The notes under the pieces are model-generated. The model was not told where the DNA came from and did not search any database. It saw only the letters and a program-made list of their open reading frames with translations. Made by a program: the position numbers and the translations under genes. Source: an uncultured Bacillota bacterium (GTDB taxonomy: Bacteria; Bacillota; Clostridia; Peptostreptococcales; Anaerovoracaceae). Taken from it: a stretch of DNA of 5,108 nt. This document shows, piece after piece, positions 1 through 5,108 of the stretch; the first letter of the stretch is position 1, and every line of letters begins with the position of its first letter. The stretch spans positions 1 through 5,108 of the forward strand of contig CAMNNG010000091.1 of the NCBI GenBank assembly GCA_946545145.1, read 5' to 3'.

Positions 1-930
1 GCTGCCTATGCTGCCGCCTCCGCCTGTTACCAGTACTGTCTTTCCGTCAAGAAAGTCTCTGATCTCTTTCGATCCGATCTTGACGGGCTCTCTTCCGAGT
101 AGGTCTTCAACTTCGACCTTTCTGAGAGAGCTGACCGTGACCTTACCCAGCATCAGCTGGTACAAACCCGGGAGGGTCTTCAGTTCACAGCTGGTTTCTT
201 TGCATATCTCCAGTATCTTTTTCCTCTCGCCTGCGGATATGCTGGGTATGGCGAGATATATCTTCTTGATATGATACTTTTCTACAGCGTCAGGGATGCA
301 CTCCCTTCCGCCTACTACAGGTACACCTTCGATGCTCCTGTTCCACTTGTTGGAGTTGTCATCGATGATGCACACCACTCTGTCTTTCAGTTCATGTGCT
401 CTGTTGATCTCGCGCATCACGACAGTACCTGCCGCGCCCGCGCCGATCACCATGCAGTTCGCTTTGTCATCGCCGTACTTTGCTGCCCTCAGGAGCAGGA
501 CAAATCTATATGAAAATCTAATGCCTACAACGAATGCGAACTGCAGGATCATGCCGATCATGTAATATGACACAGGCATGCGCTGCAGAATGAGGGTGAT
601 CAGCAGTATATGCACACTGCATGTGAACAGCGTCGCCGCCGTCACCCTCACTAGCTCTCTGTAACTGGCAAAACGCCAGATGCTGTTGTACAGACCCAGC
701 CTGCGAAATACTATTACGCAAAACACCGCATATAGCGGTGCGAACTTGAGCCATGGTTCCAGATACATCCAGGGGATCAGGGATACCCTCAGATCGAACC
801 GGAGCCACAGCGCCGCGAAATACGAAAACGACACAGCAAAAGCATCATATATCACGAGATATATGGTCACCAGGTGCCAATGCTCCATGGCTCTTTTGAT
901 GCTTTTTGCTGTGTCTTCTTTTTCGCTCAT
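1..930 (-). CDS. Membrane-anchored CapD/PglF/EpsC-type nucleotide-sugar 4,6-dehydratase, N-terminal part (C-terminus outside window)
   Basis: The reading frame is open from an ATG at 930 to the window edge and gives 310 residues. Four hydrophobic segments lie at about residues 20-43, 60-76, 94-115 and 119-147. A first nucleotide-binding fold follows, with a glycine motif at 161-168 (VIGAGAAG) and acidic residues D190-D191. The family linker motif VEDLLGR is at 274-280. A second glycine-rich Rossmann motif begins at 297 (KTVLVTGGGGSIGS) and is cut at the edge. This order is that of the CapD/PglF/EpsC family, whose members convert UDP-GlcNAc-type sugars to 4-keto-6-deoxy precursors at the inner membrane. 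The catalytic SDR residues are outside the window, so the substrate cannot be judged. The family is usually about 600 residues, so roughly half is present. An in-frame TGA five codons upstream fixes the start, and GAGAG lies 9 nt before the ATG. The gap to the LRR-like gene is 61 nt, which suggests the same operon. Confidence 0.9.
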   Translation of the reverse strand, partial: MSEKEDTAKSIKRAMEHWHLVTIYLVIYDAFAVSFSYFAALWLRFDLRVSLIPWMYLEPWLKFAPLYAVFCVIVFRRLGLYNSIWRFASYRELVRVTAATLFTCSVHILLITLILQRMPVSYYMIGMILQFAFVVGIRFSYRFVLLLRAAKYGDDKANCMVIGAGAAGTVVMREINRAHELKDRVVCIIDDNSNKWNRSIEGVPVVGGRECIPDAVEKYHIKKIYLAIPSISAGERKKILEICKETSCELKTLPGLYQLMLGKVTVSSLRKVEVEDLLGREPVKIGSKEIRDFLDGKTVLVTGGGGSIGS

Positions 931-991
931 ATCTAATATCTCTCAATACACTTTGATATGCAGTCCTCTGTACAACGGGCGAATTCACGCC

Positions 992-1525
992 TTACAGATT
1001 CTTTTTGATGTTCTTAGCCGGGATTCCCGCAGCCTTCAGCTGTTTCTTCAGTCTCTTGAAGTCAGCCTTCGACATCTTCTTGTTGACTCTGACCTTGATC
1101 TTCTTGATCTGCGACTTCTTCAGTCCCTTGAAAGCCTTCTTGGAGAACTTGTAGCTCTTGCCCCATTTCTTGGACTTGAACTTGAGGAGCTGAAGCTTTG
1201 TGCATCCCTTGAAAGCTCCGGCCGCAACTTTCGTTGTTTTGTATGTCTTGCCCTTGTACTGTGCAGACGCAACGATAGTCTTTGTCTTGATCTTCTTCTG
1301 CATCGACTTTTTGATACCTGTCAGTGTAGTAGTACCAGTCTTCTTTCCAGCCTTGCTGTTGTACTTGTAGACGCCTACTTCGCACTTCATTGTACCCTTT
1401 GTAGCAGGAGCCTTACCGGATGTGTTGCTGCCTGTAGCTGCAAATCCTGTTCCTACTGTGAAAGCCATCATGACTGTAACAGCCATGAATACAGTGAAGA
1501 TCTTTTTGATTTTTGATATGCCCAT
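992..1525 (-). CDS. Small secreted, lysine-rich BspA-like leucine-rich-repeat protein
   Basis: This 177-residue protein has a clear Sec signal peptide: a basic start (MGISKIKKI), a hydrophobic core at about 10-28 and a likely cleavage near residues 29-30 (GFAA). The mature part has about 43 lysines and 2 arginines against one Glu (E49) and one Asp (D155), so the net charge is near +43. Residues about 86-118 read like a BspA/LRR_5 repeat: a YKGKTYKTTKVAAGAFKGC segment, then a short hydrophobic strand. A second degenerate unit (FSKKAFKGL) is at 127-135. Two cysteines, C48 and C108, could form a disulfide. The ATG at 1525 is chosen because GGGGGTGA ends 5 nt upstream. A longer TTG start at 1549 would translate the Shine-Dalgarno itself and precede the signal peptide. 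The gene sits between the tyrosine kinase and the sugar dehydratase, an unusual place. Its function is unknown. Binding to an anionic polymer or wall component is inference from charge and location. Confidence 0.88.
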   Translation of the reverse strand: MGISKIKKIFTVFMAVTVMMAFTVGTGFAATGSNTSGKAPATKGTMKCEVGVYKYNSKAGKKTGTTTLTGIKKSMQKKIKTKTIVASAQYKGKTYKTTKVAAGAFKGCTKLQLLKFKSKKWGKSYKFSKKAFKGLKKSQIKKIKVRVNKKMSKADFKRLKKQLKAAGIPAKNIKKNL

Positions 1526-1530
1526 TGGAT

Positions 1531-1538
1531 TCACCCCC
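1531..1538 (-). promoter_or_regulatory. Strong ribosome binding site of the LRR-like gene
   Basis: The transcript carries GGGGGTGA with AAA before it, ending 5 nt before the ATG at 1525. This is among the strongest sites in the window. It decides the start in favour of 1525 over the upstream TTG at 1549, and it suggests the secreted protein is translated efficiently. Confidence 0.8.
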
Positions 1539-1562
1539 TTTCCTATCAAGAATGTATAGCAA

Positions 1563-1582
1563 GGCAGCGGTGAGGCCGCGCC
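1563..1582 (-). other. GC-rich imperfect hairpin between kinase and LRR-like gene
   Basis: In the 66-nt gap the transcript reads GGCGCGG, then loop CCTCA, then CCGCTGCC. This can form two 3-bp GC stems separated by a small asymmetric internal loop. No U-tract follows, so it is not a standard intrinsic terminator. It could be a partial attenuator or a processing site that separates expression of the two genes, or it could be chance. Confidence 0.25.
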
Positions 1583-1591
1583 GAACTATCT

Positions 1592-2290
1592 TTAGTAGTA
1601 ATATCCGTCTTTGTAATATTTCGTGTAGTAACCGCTCTGCGCTGTATCGACTCTATTGAGGACGATTCCCAGGAGCGGGCAGCCTGACCTTTGCAGCTGC
1701 TGCATCGAGTTTCTGATGATGCCCTTCGGCGTAACCCCTCCGCGTACGCACAGTATAGCGCCATCGCAGAGGCTGCCTATCCTTTCTCCATCGGATACGA
1801 GGCCAAGAGGAGGCGCGTCGCAGAATACGTATCTGTATTTTTCCGCTGAGTACTTCAGCATCTCTTCGAACCTGCTGCTCTCGAGAAGCATCGACGGGTT
1901 CGCTATATTGTCTACGTTCGGCAGGATATCTGCTCCGTCATATTCCGTATGATATACAGCGTCGCTGAACTCTGCATCGCCTGACAGATAGTGCGTCATT
2001 CCCAAAAGTTCACCACCGTCAGTGCGTCTTATATCATTGCTCTTCACCATCGTGGACTTTCTCATATCCATGTCCAGCAGTATGCAGGACTCTCCGGCCT
2101 TTGCCATCTGCTTCCAGAGGCTCATAGAGACGAAGCTCTTTCCTTCGTTCGGCTCGGAGCTGATGATCATTATCTTCTTCGTCTCATTTCCCAGAAAACT
2201 GACGTTGATCCTGAGGCGGTTCAGGGCCTCTTCAAGGGCATACGGGAGAACCGGATCGATGCCGAATGTCACTTTGTTCATTTCGTCCAT
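1592..2290 (-). CDS. cpsD: CpsD/CapB-type bacterial tyrosine kinase (BY-kinase), cytoplasmic subunit
   Basis: This 232-residue P-loop kinase autophosphorylates on C-terminal tyrosines and controls polysaccharide polymerisation with its membrane activator. From the ATG at 2290, a variant of the N-terminal E..R..R oligomerisation motif is at 20-27 (EEALNRLR). Walker A is at 44-52 (SSEPNEGKS, K51). Walker A' is at 70-77 (ILLDMDMR, D73 and D75). Walker B is at about 155-161 (VFCDAPP, D158). The tail has seven tyrosines in the last 12 residues (221, 222, 225, 226, 230-232), the usual site of autophosphorylation. The length is normal for the two-protein Gram-positive type. A GTG at 2293 is also possible, but the ATG at 2290 lies 8 nt after a perfect AGGAGG. 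The TGA of the upstream gene and this ATG share one base (TGATG), so translational coupling and equal dosage with the activator are likely. Confidence 0.96.
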   Translation of the reverse strand: MDEMNKVTFGIDPVLPYALEEALNRLRINVSFLGNETKKIMIISSEPNEGKSFVSMSLWKQMAKAGESCILLDMDMRKSTMVKSNDIRRTDGGELLGMTHYLSGDAEFSDAVYHTEYDGADILPNVDNIANPSMLLESSRFEEMLKYSAEKYRYVFCDAPPLGLVSDGERIGSLCDGAILCVRGGVTPKGIIRNSMQQLQRSGCPLLGIVLNRVDTAQSGYYTKYYKDGYYY

Positions 2291-3084
2291 CACTTTTTCC
2301 TCCTCTTCAGTTTTCTCTTCAGTTTGCTCTTTTTCGATTTCGCATCATCGTCATCTGCGATCATGCCTTCTATCTTTCCTTCCGGGATGACTGTCAGAGG
2401 CATCAGACCGAATGTCTTCTCAAGTTCCTCGCTGGACTTGATCGTGTCATCCATCAGATACATCACTGTCAATGCTCCAAGAACTATCAGCATGCACAGA
2501 AGCGCGCCGAGCATCGTCCCTTTGGTGAGAGATGGAAAACTCCTTTCTTGTGGTACTATTGCTGTCTCCGCGATGTGCGGCTTCGGAGTATCCATGAGGT
2601 TCGGCAGTTCCTTCTCCGCCTTCAGGGCGAGAGAGTTCGCTATCGCCGCCGCCTCTTCAGGGTCCGTGCTCGTCACATCTATCTTCAGTATCCTGGTGTC
2701 TGTGACAACAGTAAGGTTGAGCATCTTTATCAGATCCTCGTACTCATAGTCCAGTTTGAGTTCTTTGATGACGTCTTCGACTATCGGCCTTGTTTTGATC
2801 AGTTCTGCATAGTCACTGGAAAGCGACTGACCTATATTGAAGTCCGTGAGGTCGACTGCAGATCCGGACGACGATGAGACCATGTACATCGTCGACGACG
2901 CCGTATATTTCGGCGTGATGATGAACTGCGTCACCAATCCCGCGACCAGCGCGCCTATCAGGAACGCGCCTATTATCCAGACTATTTTCCGTTTGTAGTA
3001 GCTGAGGAGGTCCAGAAGGTCGATCTCTATCTCACGATCGTCCGTCTGTATGCTCTCCAGATCTATCTGCTTTTCGATTTCCAT
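2290..3084 (-). CDS. cpsC: CpsC/CapA-type chain-length determinant (Wzz family), membrane activator of the tyrosine kinase
   Basis: This 264-residue Wzz-family protein has two membrane segments at about 34-56 and 189-211. The acidic cytoplasmic N-terminus (about 1-30) is followed by the typical segment IDLLDLLSYYKRKIVWI. The loop of about 130 residues between the membrane segments faces outside. Just before the second segment is the short proline-containing stretch VPQERSFPSLTKG seen in polysaccharide co-polymerases. The C-terminal cytoplasmic tail is 53 residues long. It carries a DDDD run at about 244-247, then a strongly basic end (KSKLKRKLKRRKK). In Gram-positive systems this tail region binds and activates the CpsD kinase, and the next gene encodes that kinase with a one-base overlap. 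The ribosome site is modest: GGG lies 4 nt and GGGG 13 nt before the ATG. The gene is intact. Confidence 0.94.
   Translation of the reverse strand: MEIEKQIDLESIQTDDREIEIDLLDLLSYYKRKIVWIIGAFLIGALVAGLVTQFIITPKYTASSTMYMVSSSSGSAVDLTDFNIGQSLSSDYAELIKTRPIVEDVIKELKLDYEYEDLIKMLNLTVVTDTRILKIDVTSTDPEEAAAIANSLALKAEKELPNLMDTPKPHIAETAIVPQERSFPSLTKGTMLGALLCMLIVLGALTVMYLMDDTIKSSEELEKTFGLMPLTVIPEGKIEGMIADDDDAKSKKSKLKRKLKRRKK
2299..2304 (-). promoter_or_regulatory. Perfect Shine-Dalgarno of the tyrosine kinase gene, inside the upstream coding region
   Basis: AGGAGG lies 8 nt before the ATG at 2290 and 5 nt before an in-phase GTG at 2293. It sits within codons for the basic tail of the CpsC-type protein. The spacing favours the ATG. 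Confidence 0.75.
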
Positions 3085-3166
3085 CTTTCCCGGTTTTCCC
3101 CTTTGTTATATATTTCTCTTTTCTGACTGTCCCTTTTGTCAGTTTTGCTGCTCTGACTGTTCTGGA
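3085..3166 (-). other. 82-nt intergenic region with three alternating 5-nt inverted elements
   Basis: This is the longest internal gap in the operon. On the plus strand it holds CTGAC at 3123-3127, GTCAG at 3138-3142 and CTGAC at 3153-3157, spaced exactly 15 nt apart. The middle copy can pair with either neighbour, giving two mutually exclusive 5-bp stems with 10-nt loops. The outer copies belong to a 9-nt direct repeat (TCTGACTGT at 3122-3130 and 3152-3160). There is no U-tract and no convincing promoter. A regulatory role is speculative. Confidence 0.35.
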
Positions 3167-4216
3167 TCACTCATCCTCATCCGTGCCGCGGTCCTCGATG
3201 CTCGCGAGGCTCGTCAGCGCATCTATTATCGAACTCGTTGTCGGATAGAATTCTTCGTGTTCTACCCCGTCCTGCAGCGTCTCGCCGGTCTTGTGCTCAC
3301 CGTCGAGTTCGAATGTACCGATGTCCTTGCCCTTGTACATCCTGTTCGCGCATGCGGACACTCGGTTTCCCGGCATATTCGTAACTGCGTCCTGCTGCAG
3401 CTCTATATACAACTCGTTCGCGAAGTCCTTGTTCTCGCCCATCTTTTTGAGAGCGGCCTCTTTGTAGGCATCCATGTATGCTCTCTGGCGCTTCATCCTT
3501 GCGGCGTTCGTTCCGTCATCTACGTCCATCCTCGATCTGACGAAGATCTCCGCCTGCTCGTCGCTGAGCTTCACTGTCGCGCCTTCTGTCAGTTCAGGAT
3601 CCTTGTTCGAAAGATCATCTTCGAGCGTGACTGTGACTCCGCCGACCTGATGGTTGAGCTTTCCGATGTCCTTCATGTTGATGGAGTAGTATCCATCTAT
3701 CGGGAAGTATCCGAGAAGTTCTGATACTGCATCGACGGTGTTCTCGCATCCCTCTTCAGGTGTGGAGCCGTACCATCTTGCGGTACAGATCTGTTCATAT
3801 GTATCTTCATCGGATTCCTCGCCGTTCTCCGGCATCTCGATGCTGGCGATGGTGTTGCGGTCTATCTGCAGGAATCCGTACGTATTGTCTGTCTTGTCGA
3901 AGACTACCAGCAGGAGGAAGTCCGCAAGGTCTCCGCGGTATTTGTCCGCTTTGCCATCTCCGTCTTTGTCCTCTCCGTTCTCGTTGCCGCTGCCGTCGGA
4001 TCCGATCAGGAGGTAGCTCTCCAGGTTGTGTGTGATCTCATAGTTATGGTCTCCGAGATACACGAAGTCGTTTTCTACCTCGCCTGTCTCTTCGGTATTT
4101 GCGGCCTTCGAGCTGGTCGCCTTGTCGAAGAGGTGGACGCCAAAGCCGAATGCAGCTATCAGTGCTACAGCTGTTATGATGCTCGTCAGAGCTTTTAGTT
4201 TTCGTTTCTGATCCAT
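3167..4216 (-). CDS. LCP (LytR-CpsA-Psr) family membrane protein, probable glycopolymer-to-wall transferase
   Basis: This 349-residue type II membrane protein has a short lysine-rich cytoplasmic start, a membrane segment at about 9-29 and an extracellular LCP domain. The motifs appear in family order: YLLIGSD at 68-74, RGDLADFLLLVVFD at 94-107, FLQIDRNT at 115-122, VGGVTVTLEDD at 191-201, and an arginine-rich block at 227-245 (R227, R229, R240, R243, R245) with GTNAARMKRQR. LCP enzymes move undecaprenyl-linked glycopolymers onto peptidoglycan. Two oddities are present. The usual IPRDT motif is IDRNT, with Asn at 121. An acidic insert at about 80-96 contains a DxDxDG calcium-loop-like sequence. 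The C-terminal tail is acidic (DEDE). The ATG at 4216 is chosen because it directly precedes the membrane anchor. A start at 4300 would add 28 residues overlapping the phosphatase gene. AAAGGG is only 2 nt from the ATG, an unusually short spacing. Confidence 0.9.
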   Translation of the reverse strand: MDQKRKLKALTSIITAVALIAAFGFGVHLFDKATSSKAANTEETGEVENDFVYLGDHNYEITHNLESYLLIGSDGSGNENGEDKDGDGKADKYRGDLADFLLLVVFDKTDNTYGFLQIDRNTIASIEMPENGEESDEDTYEQICTARWYGSTPEEGCENTVDAVSELLGYFPIDGYYSINMKDIGKLNHQVGGVTVTLEDDLSNKDPELTEGATVKLSDEQAEIFVRSRMDVDDGTNAARMKRQRAYMDAYKEAALKKMGENKDFANELYIELQQDAVTNMPGNRVSACANRMYKGKDIGTFELDGEHKTGETLQDGVEHEEFYPTTSSIIDALTSLASIEDRGTDEDE

Positions 4217-4250
4217 ATCCCTTTGCTTTTGGCAGGCCCTTGAAGCCTCT

Positions 4251-4982
4251 CTATTTTCCCAGGAGCTCCGCTGCGTTGCGGTCGATCCTCTCCAGGACAA
4301 CCCTGCCGGCCTTCTTTTCGATCACGGCTCTTGCGCGTTCAAGGTTGGGCGCTCTGCTCTCAAGGTTGTGGCAGTCGCTGCCGATGATGCAGCTTTCCCT
4401 CTCCTTGATCCATTTCGTGCAGAACCTGCGCTTTCTCATCTCTTTGAGAAAACTGCCGCCGTTGATCTGCGTCGTAAGAGGAAGGTCCATGACTTTCCGC
4501 CAGGGTCCTTTGTCCTTCTGATAGCCTGTATATCTTTCAATGTGCGCGAGGACTACTGTAAGATGTCTGTCCCTGATAATCGCCTCAATGTCTTTTGCGA
4601 CCTTGTCTGTCCACTGCACGAACGGCATCTCTATGAGGATGACGTCCGTTCCGGAGATGCAAAGCTCCGGCAGTTTTTCGGCGTCTGCTATGCCGGGGAA
4701 ATAGTAGACCTCGGCTCCGGTCATGATGCGGGGGAAGAAGTGACCGTCTTTGGACGCGCGGCTTTCATTTGCTGTTTTGATCGCATCGTTTGTAATAGCG
4801 AGAGCCTTAGCCCTTCTCTCAAGGAACCTGTCGATAGAATCTCTGTCCGCATAGAAGTGGGGCGTCGCAACTACTGTCTCCGCTCCCTGCCGTTTCTCTT
4901 CGCCCAGCATAGCGAGCGTCATTTTTTCATTACGGCTGCCGTCGTCTATTCCGGGCAGGATGTGTGAATGAAAATCAATCAT
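4251..4982 (-). CDS. cpsB: CpsB/CapC (YwqE)-type metal-dependent protein-tyrosine phosphatase, PHP family
   Basis: This 243-residue cytoplasmic enzyme is expected to remove phosphate from the tyrosine cluster of the CpsD kinase encoded later in the operon. All PHP-family metal-site signatures are visible: DFHSHILPGIDDGS at 3-16 (H5, H7, D13, D14), ATPHF at 39-43 (H42), TGAEV at 88-92 (E91), LAHIER at 145-150 (H147) and GSDCH at 201-205 (D203, H205). The length is typical for the family (about 240-260). The start is fixed because the first metal motif begins at residue 3 and an in-frame TAG lies four codons upstream. No good Shine-Dalgarno is at normal distance; the nearest, AGGGGGA, is 18 nt away. 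This is the first gene after the leader. The LCP gene begins 34 nt after its stop. Confidence 0.96.
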   Translation of the reverse strand: MIDFHSHILPGIDDGSRNEKMTLAMLGEEKRQGAETVVATPHFYADRDSIDRFLERRAKALAITNDAIKTANESRASKDGHFFPRIMTGAEVYYFPGIADAEKLPELCISGTDVILIEMPFVQWTDKVAKDIEAIIRDRHLTVVLAHIERYTGYQKDKGPWRKVMDLPLTTQINGGSFLKEMRKRRFCTKWIKERESCIIGSDCHNLESRAPNLERARAVIEKKAGRVVLERIDRNAAELLGK

Positions 4983-5007
4983 TTTTTCGTACTAAAAAAG
5001 TCCCCCT
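4982..5007 (-). promoter_or_regulatory. Distant Shine-Dalgarno of the phosphatase gene with an intervening A/U hairpin
   Basis: AGGGGGA at 5007-5001 ends 18 nt before the ATG at 4982, much farther than the usual 5-9 nt. Between them the transcript reads U6, AGUACG, A6, where the last A is the first base of the AUG. The U and A runs can pair in a 5- to 6-bp hairpin at 4999-4982. That would bring the Shine-Dalgarno near the start codon, or could partly hide the start. The pairing is visible in the sequence; the effect is inference. Confidence 0.45.
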
Positions 5008-5026
5008 GATCGGTTAAGTCAATACA

Positions 5027-5061
5027 GAGAGACTGCGTACACAAAATTCTCGCAATCTCTC
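5027..5061 (-). promoter_or_regulatory. Leader hairpin upstream of the operon's first gene
   Basis: In the minus-strand transcript GAGAGATTGCG (5061-5051) and CGCAGTCTCTC (5037-5027) form an 11-bp stem around a 13-nt loop. The only non-Watson-Crick position is a U-G wobble in this transcript, which would be an A-C mismatch in the opposite one, so the fold fits the operon's direction. No U-tract follows immediately, so it is not a standard terminator. It may be an attenuator part, a protein-binding RNA structure or a stability element. Confidence 0.5.
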
Positions 5062-5083
5062 ATCCTCAATACTCTCACAATCT
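5048..5083 (-). repeat. Imperfect 11-nt direct repeat in the leader
   Basis: The transcript strand holds AGATTGTGAGA (5083-5073) and AGATTGCGAGA (5058-5048). They differ at one base and start 25 nt apart. The second copy overlaps the left arm of the leader hairpin. The copies may be two operator half-sites or two alternative RNA pairing partners. Confidence 0.4.
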
Positions 5084-5090
5084 GATAAGG

Positions 5091-5096
5091 ATTATA
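5091..5096 (-). promoter_or_regulatory. Possible sigma-A -10 box for the operon
   Basis: TATAAT, a perfect consensus hexamer, is read on the minus strand at 5096-5091 in an A/T-rich setting. The matching -35 site would lie beyond the window edge, so the promoter cannot be confirmed. If real, transcription would start near 5083-5085. That would give a leader of about 100 nt containing the hairpin and at least one repeat copy. Confidence 0.4.
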
Positions 5097-5108
5097 TATC
5101 GTCCATTT

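Noticed and set aside
518..808. Minus-strand open frame of 96 codons
   Set aside because: It overlaps in another frame the membrane region of the CapD/PglF-type gene, which has clear family motifs. It has no ribosome site or recognisable domain of its own.
680..1516. Long plus-strand open frame of 278 codons
   Set aside because: It is antisense to both the dehydratase start and the LRR-like gene. Its Leu- and Ser-rich composition reflects the complement of lysine-rich codons, and it crosses the gene boundary.
1526..1549. Longer N-terminus of the LRR-like protein from a TTG at 1549
   Set aside because: The extra eight codons are mostly the Shine-Dalgarno GGGGGTGA, and they would precede a good signal peptide. 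The ATG at 1525 fits better.
2266..2877. Plus-strand open frames opposite the CpsC and CpsD genes
   Set aside because: They are antisense to genes with full family motifs and show no domain, signal or ribosome site.
3095..3140. Possible internal promoter (TATATAAC) before the CpsC gene
   Set aside because: No -35 element is found at 16-18 nt spacing. The only TTGACA-like hexamer (CTGACA) is about 24 nt away.
4217..4300. 28-residue extension of the LCP protein from an ATG at 4300
   Set aside because: It would overlap the phosphatase coding region by 50 nt and put a long polar stretch before the membrane anchor. The ATG at 4216 gives the normal type II layout.
4368..4967. Plus-strand open frame of 199 codons opposite the phosphatase gene
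   Set aside because: It is antisense to a gene with all metal-site motifs and has no recognisable protein features.
4994..5023. TTGACT followed by a T-run as a promoter next to the phosphatase gene
   Set aside because: The -35-like TTGACT is good, but at 17-18 nt spacing the -10 position is TTTTTT or TTTTTA, a poor match. The transcript would also start at or beyond the start codon.
4983..5061. Leader hairpin read as an intrinsic terminator of an upstream gene
   Set aside because: The U-run at 4999-4994 is about 27 nt beyond the hairpin base, too far for intrinsic termination.

Overview
The window carries the regulatory and assembly start of an exopolysaccharide or capsule operon from a Gram-positive bacterium. 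All six genes lie on the minus strand and are read from high to low coordinates. The organism is probably a member of the Bacillota, most likely a clostridial anaerobe. The reasons are the CpsB-type (PHP) tyrosine phosphatase, the LCP attachment enzyme, the split CpsC/CpsD-type tyrosine kinase, the strong purine-rich Shine-Dalgarno sites (AGGAGG, GGGGGTGA) and a secreted BspA-like leucine-rich-repeat protein. The genus cannot be resolved from the sequence.

Layout in transcription order. 5108-4983 is a leader with a possible -10 box (TATAAT), an imperfect 11-nt direct repeat, an 11-bp RNA hairpin and a far-upstream Shine-Dalgarno. 4982-4251 encodes a CpsB/CapC-type metal-dependent phosphotyrosine phosphatase. 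4216-3167 encodes an LCP (LytR-CpsA-Psr) membrane protein. 3084-2290 encodes a CpsC/Wzz-type chain-length and kinase-activator membrane protein. 2290-1592 encodes a CpsD-type BY-kinase that overlaps the previous stop codon by one base. 1525-992 encodes a small, secreted, extremely lysine-rich LRR-like protein. 930-1 encodes the first 310 residues of a membrane-anchored CapD/PglF/EpsC-type nucleotide-sugar dehydratase, cut by the window edge just inside its second Rossmann fold.

Known biology of these families gives a working model. CpsC and CpsD form a two-protein tyrosine kinase that cycles phosphate on the C-terminal tyrosine cluster of CpsD. CpsB removes the phosphate. This cycle controls polymer length and export. 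The LCP protein is expected to attach the finished polymer to the cell wall, and the CapD-like enzyme would make a deoxy-amino sugar precursor. The LRR-like protein does not belong to the standard set and is the least explained gene. With a net charge of about +43 over 147 mature residues, it could bind an anionic polymer at the cell surface.

No gene-free stretch exceeds about 130 bases. No tRNA, rRNA, CRISPR array, insertion sequence or convincing intrinsic terminator was seen.
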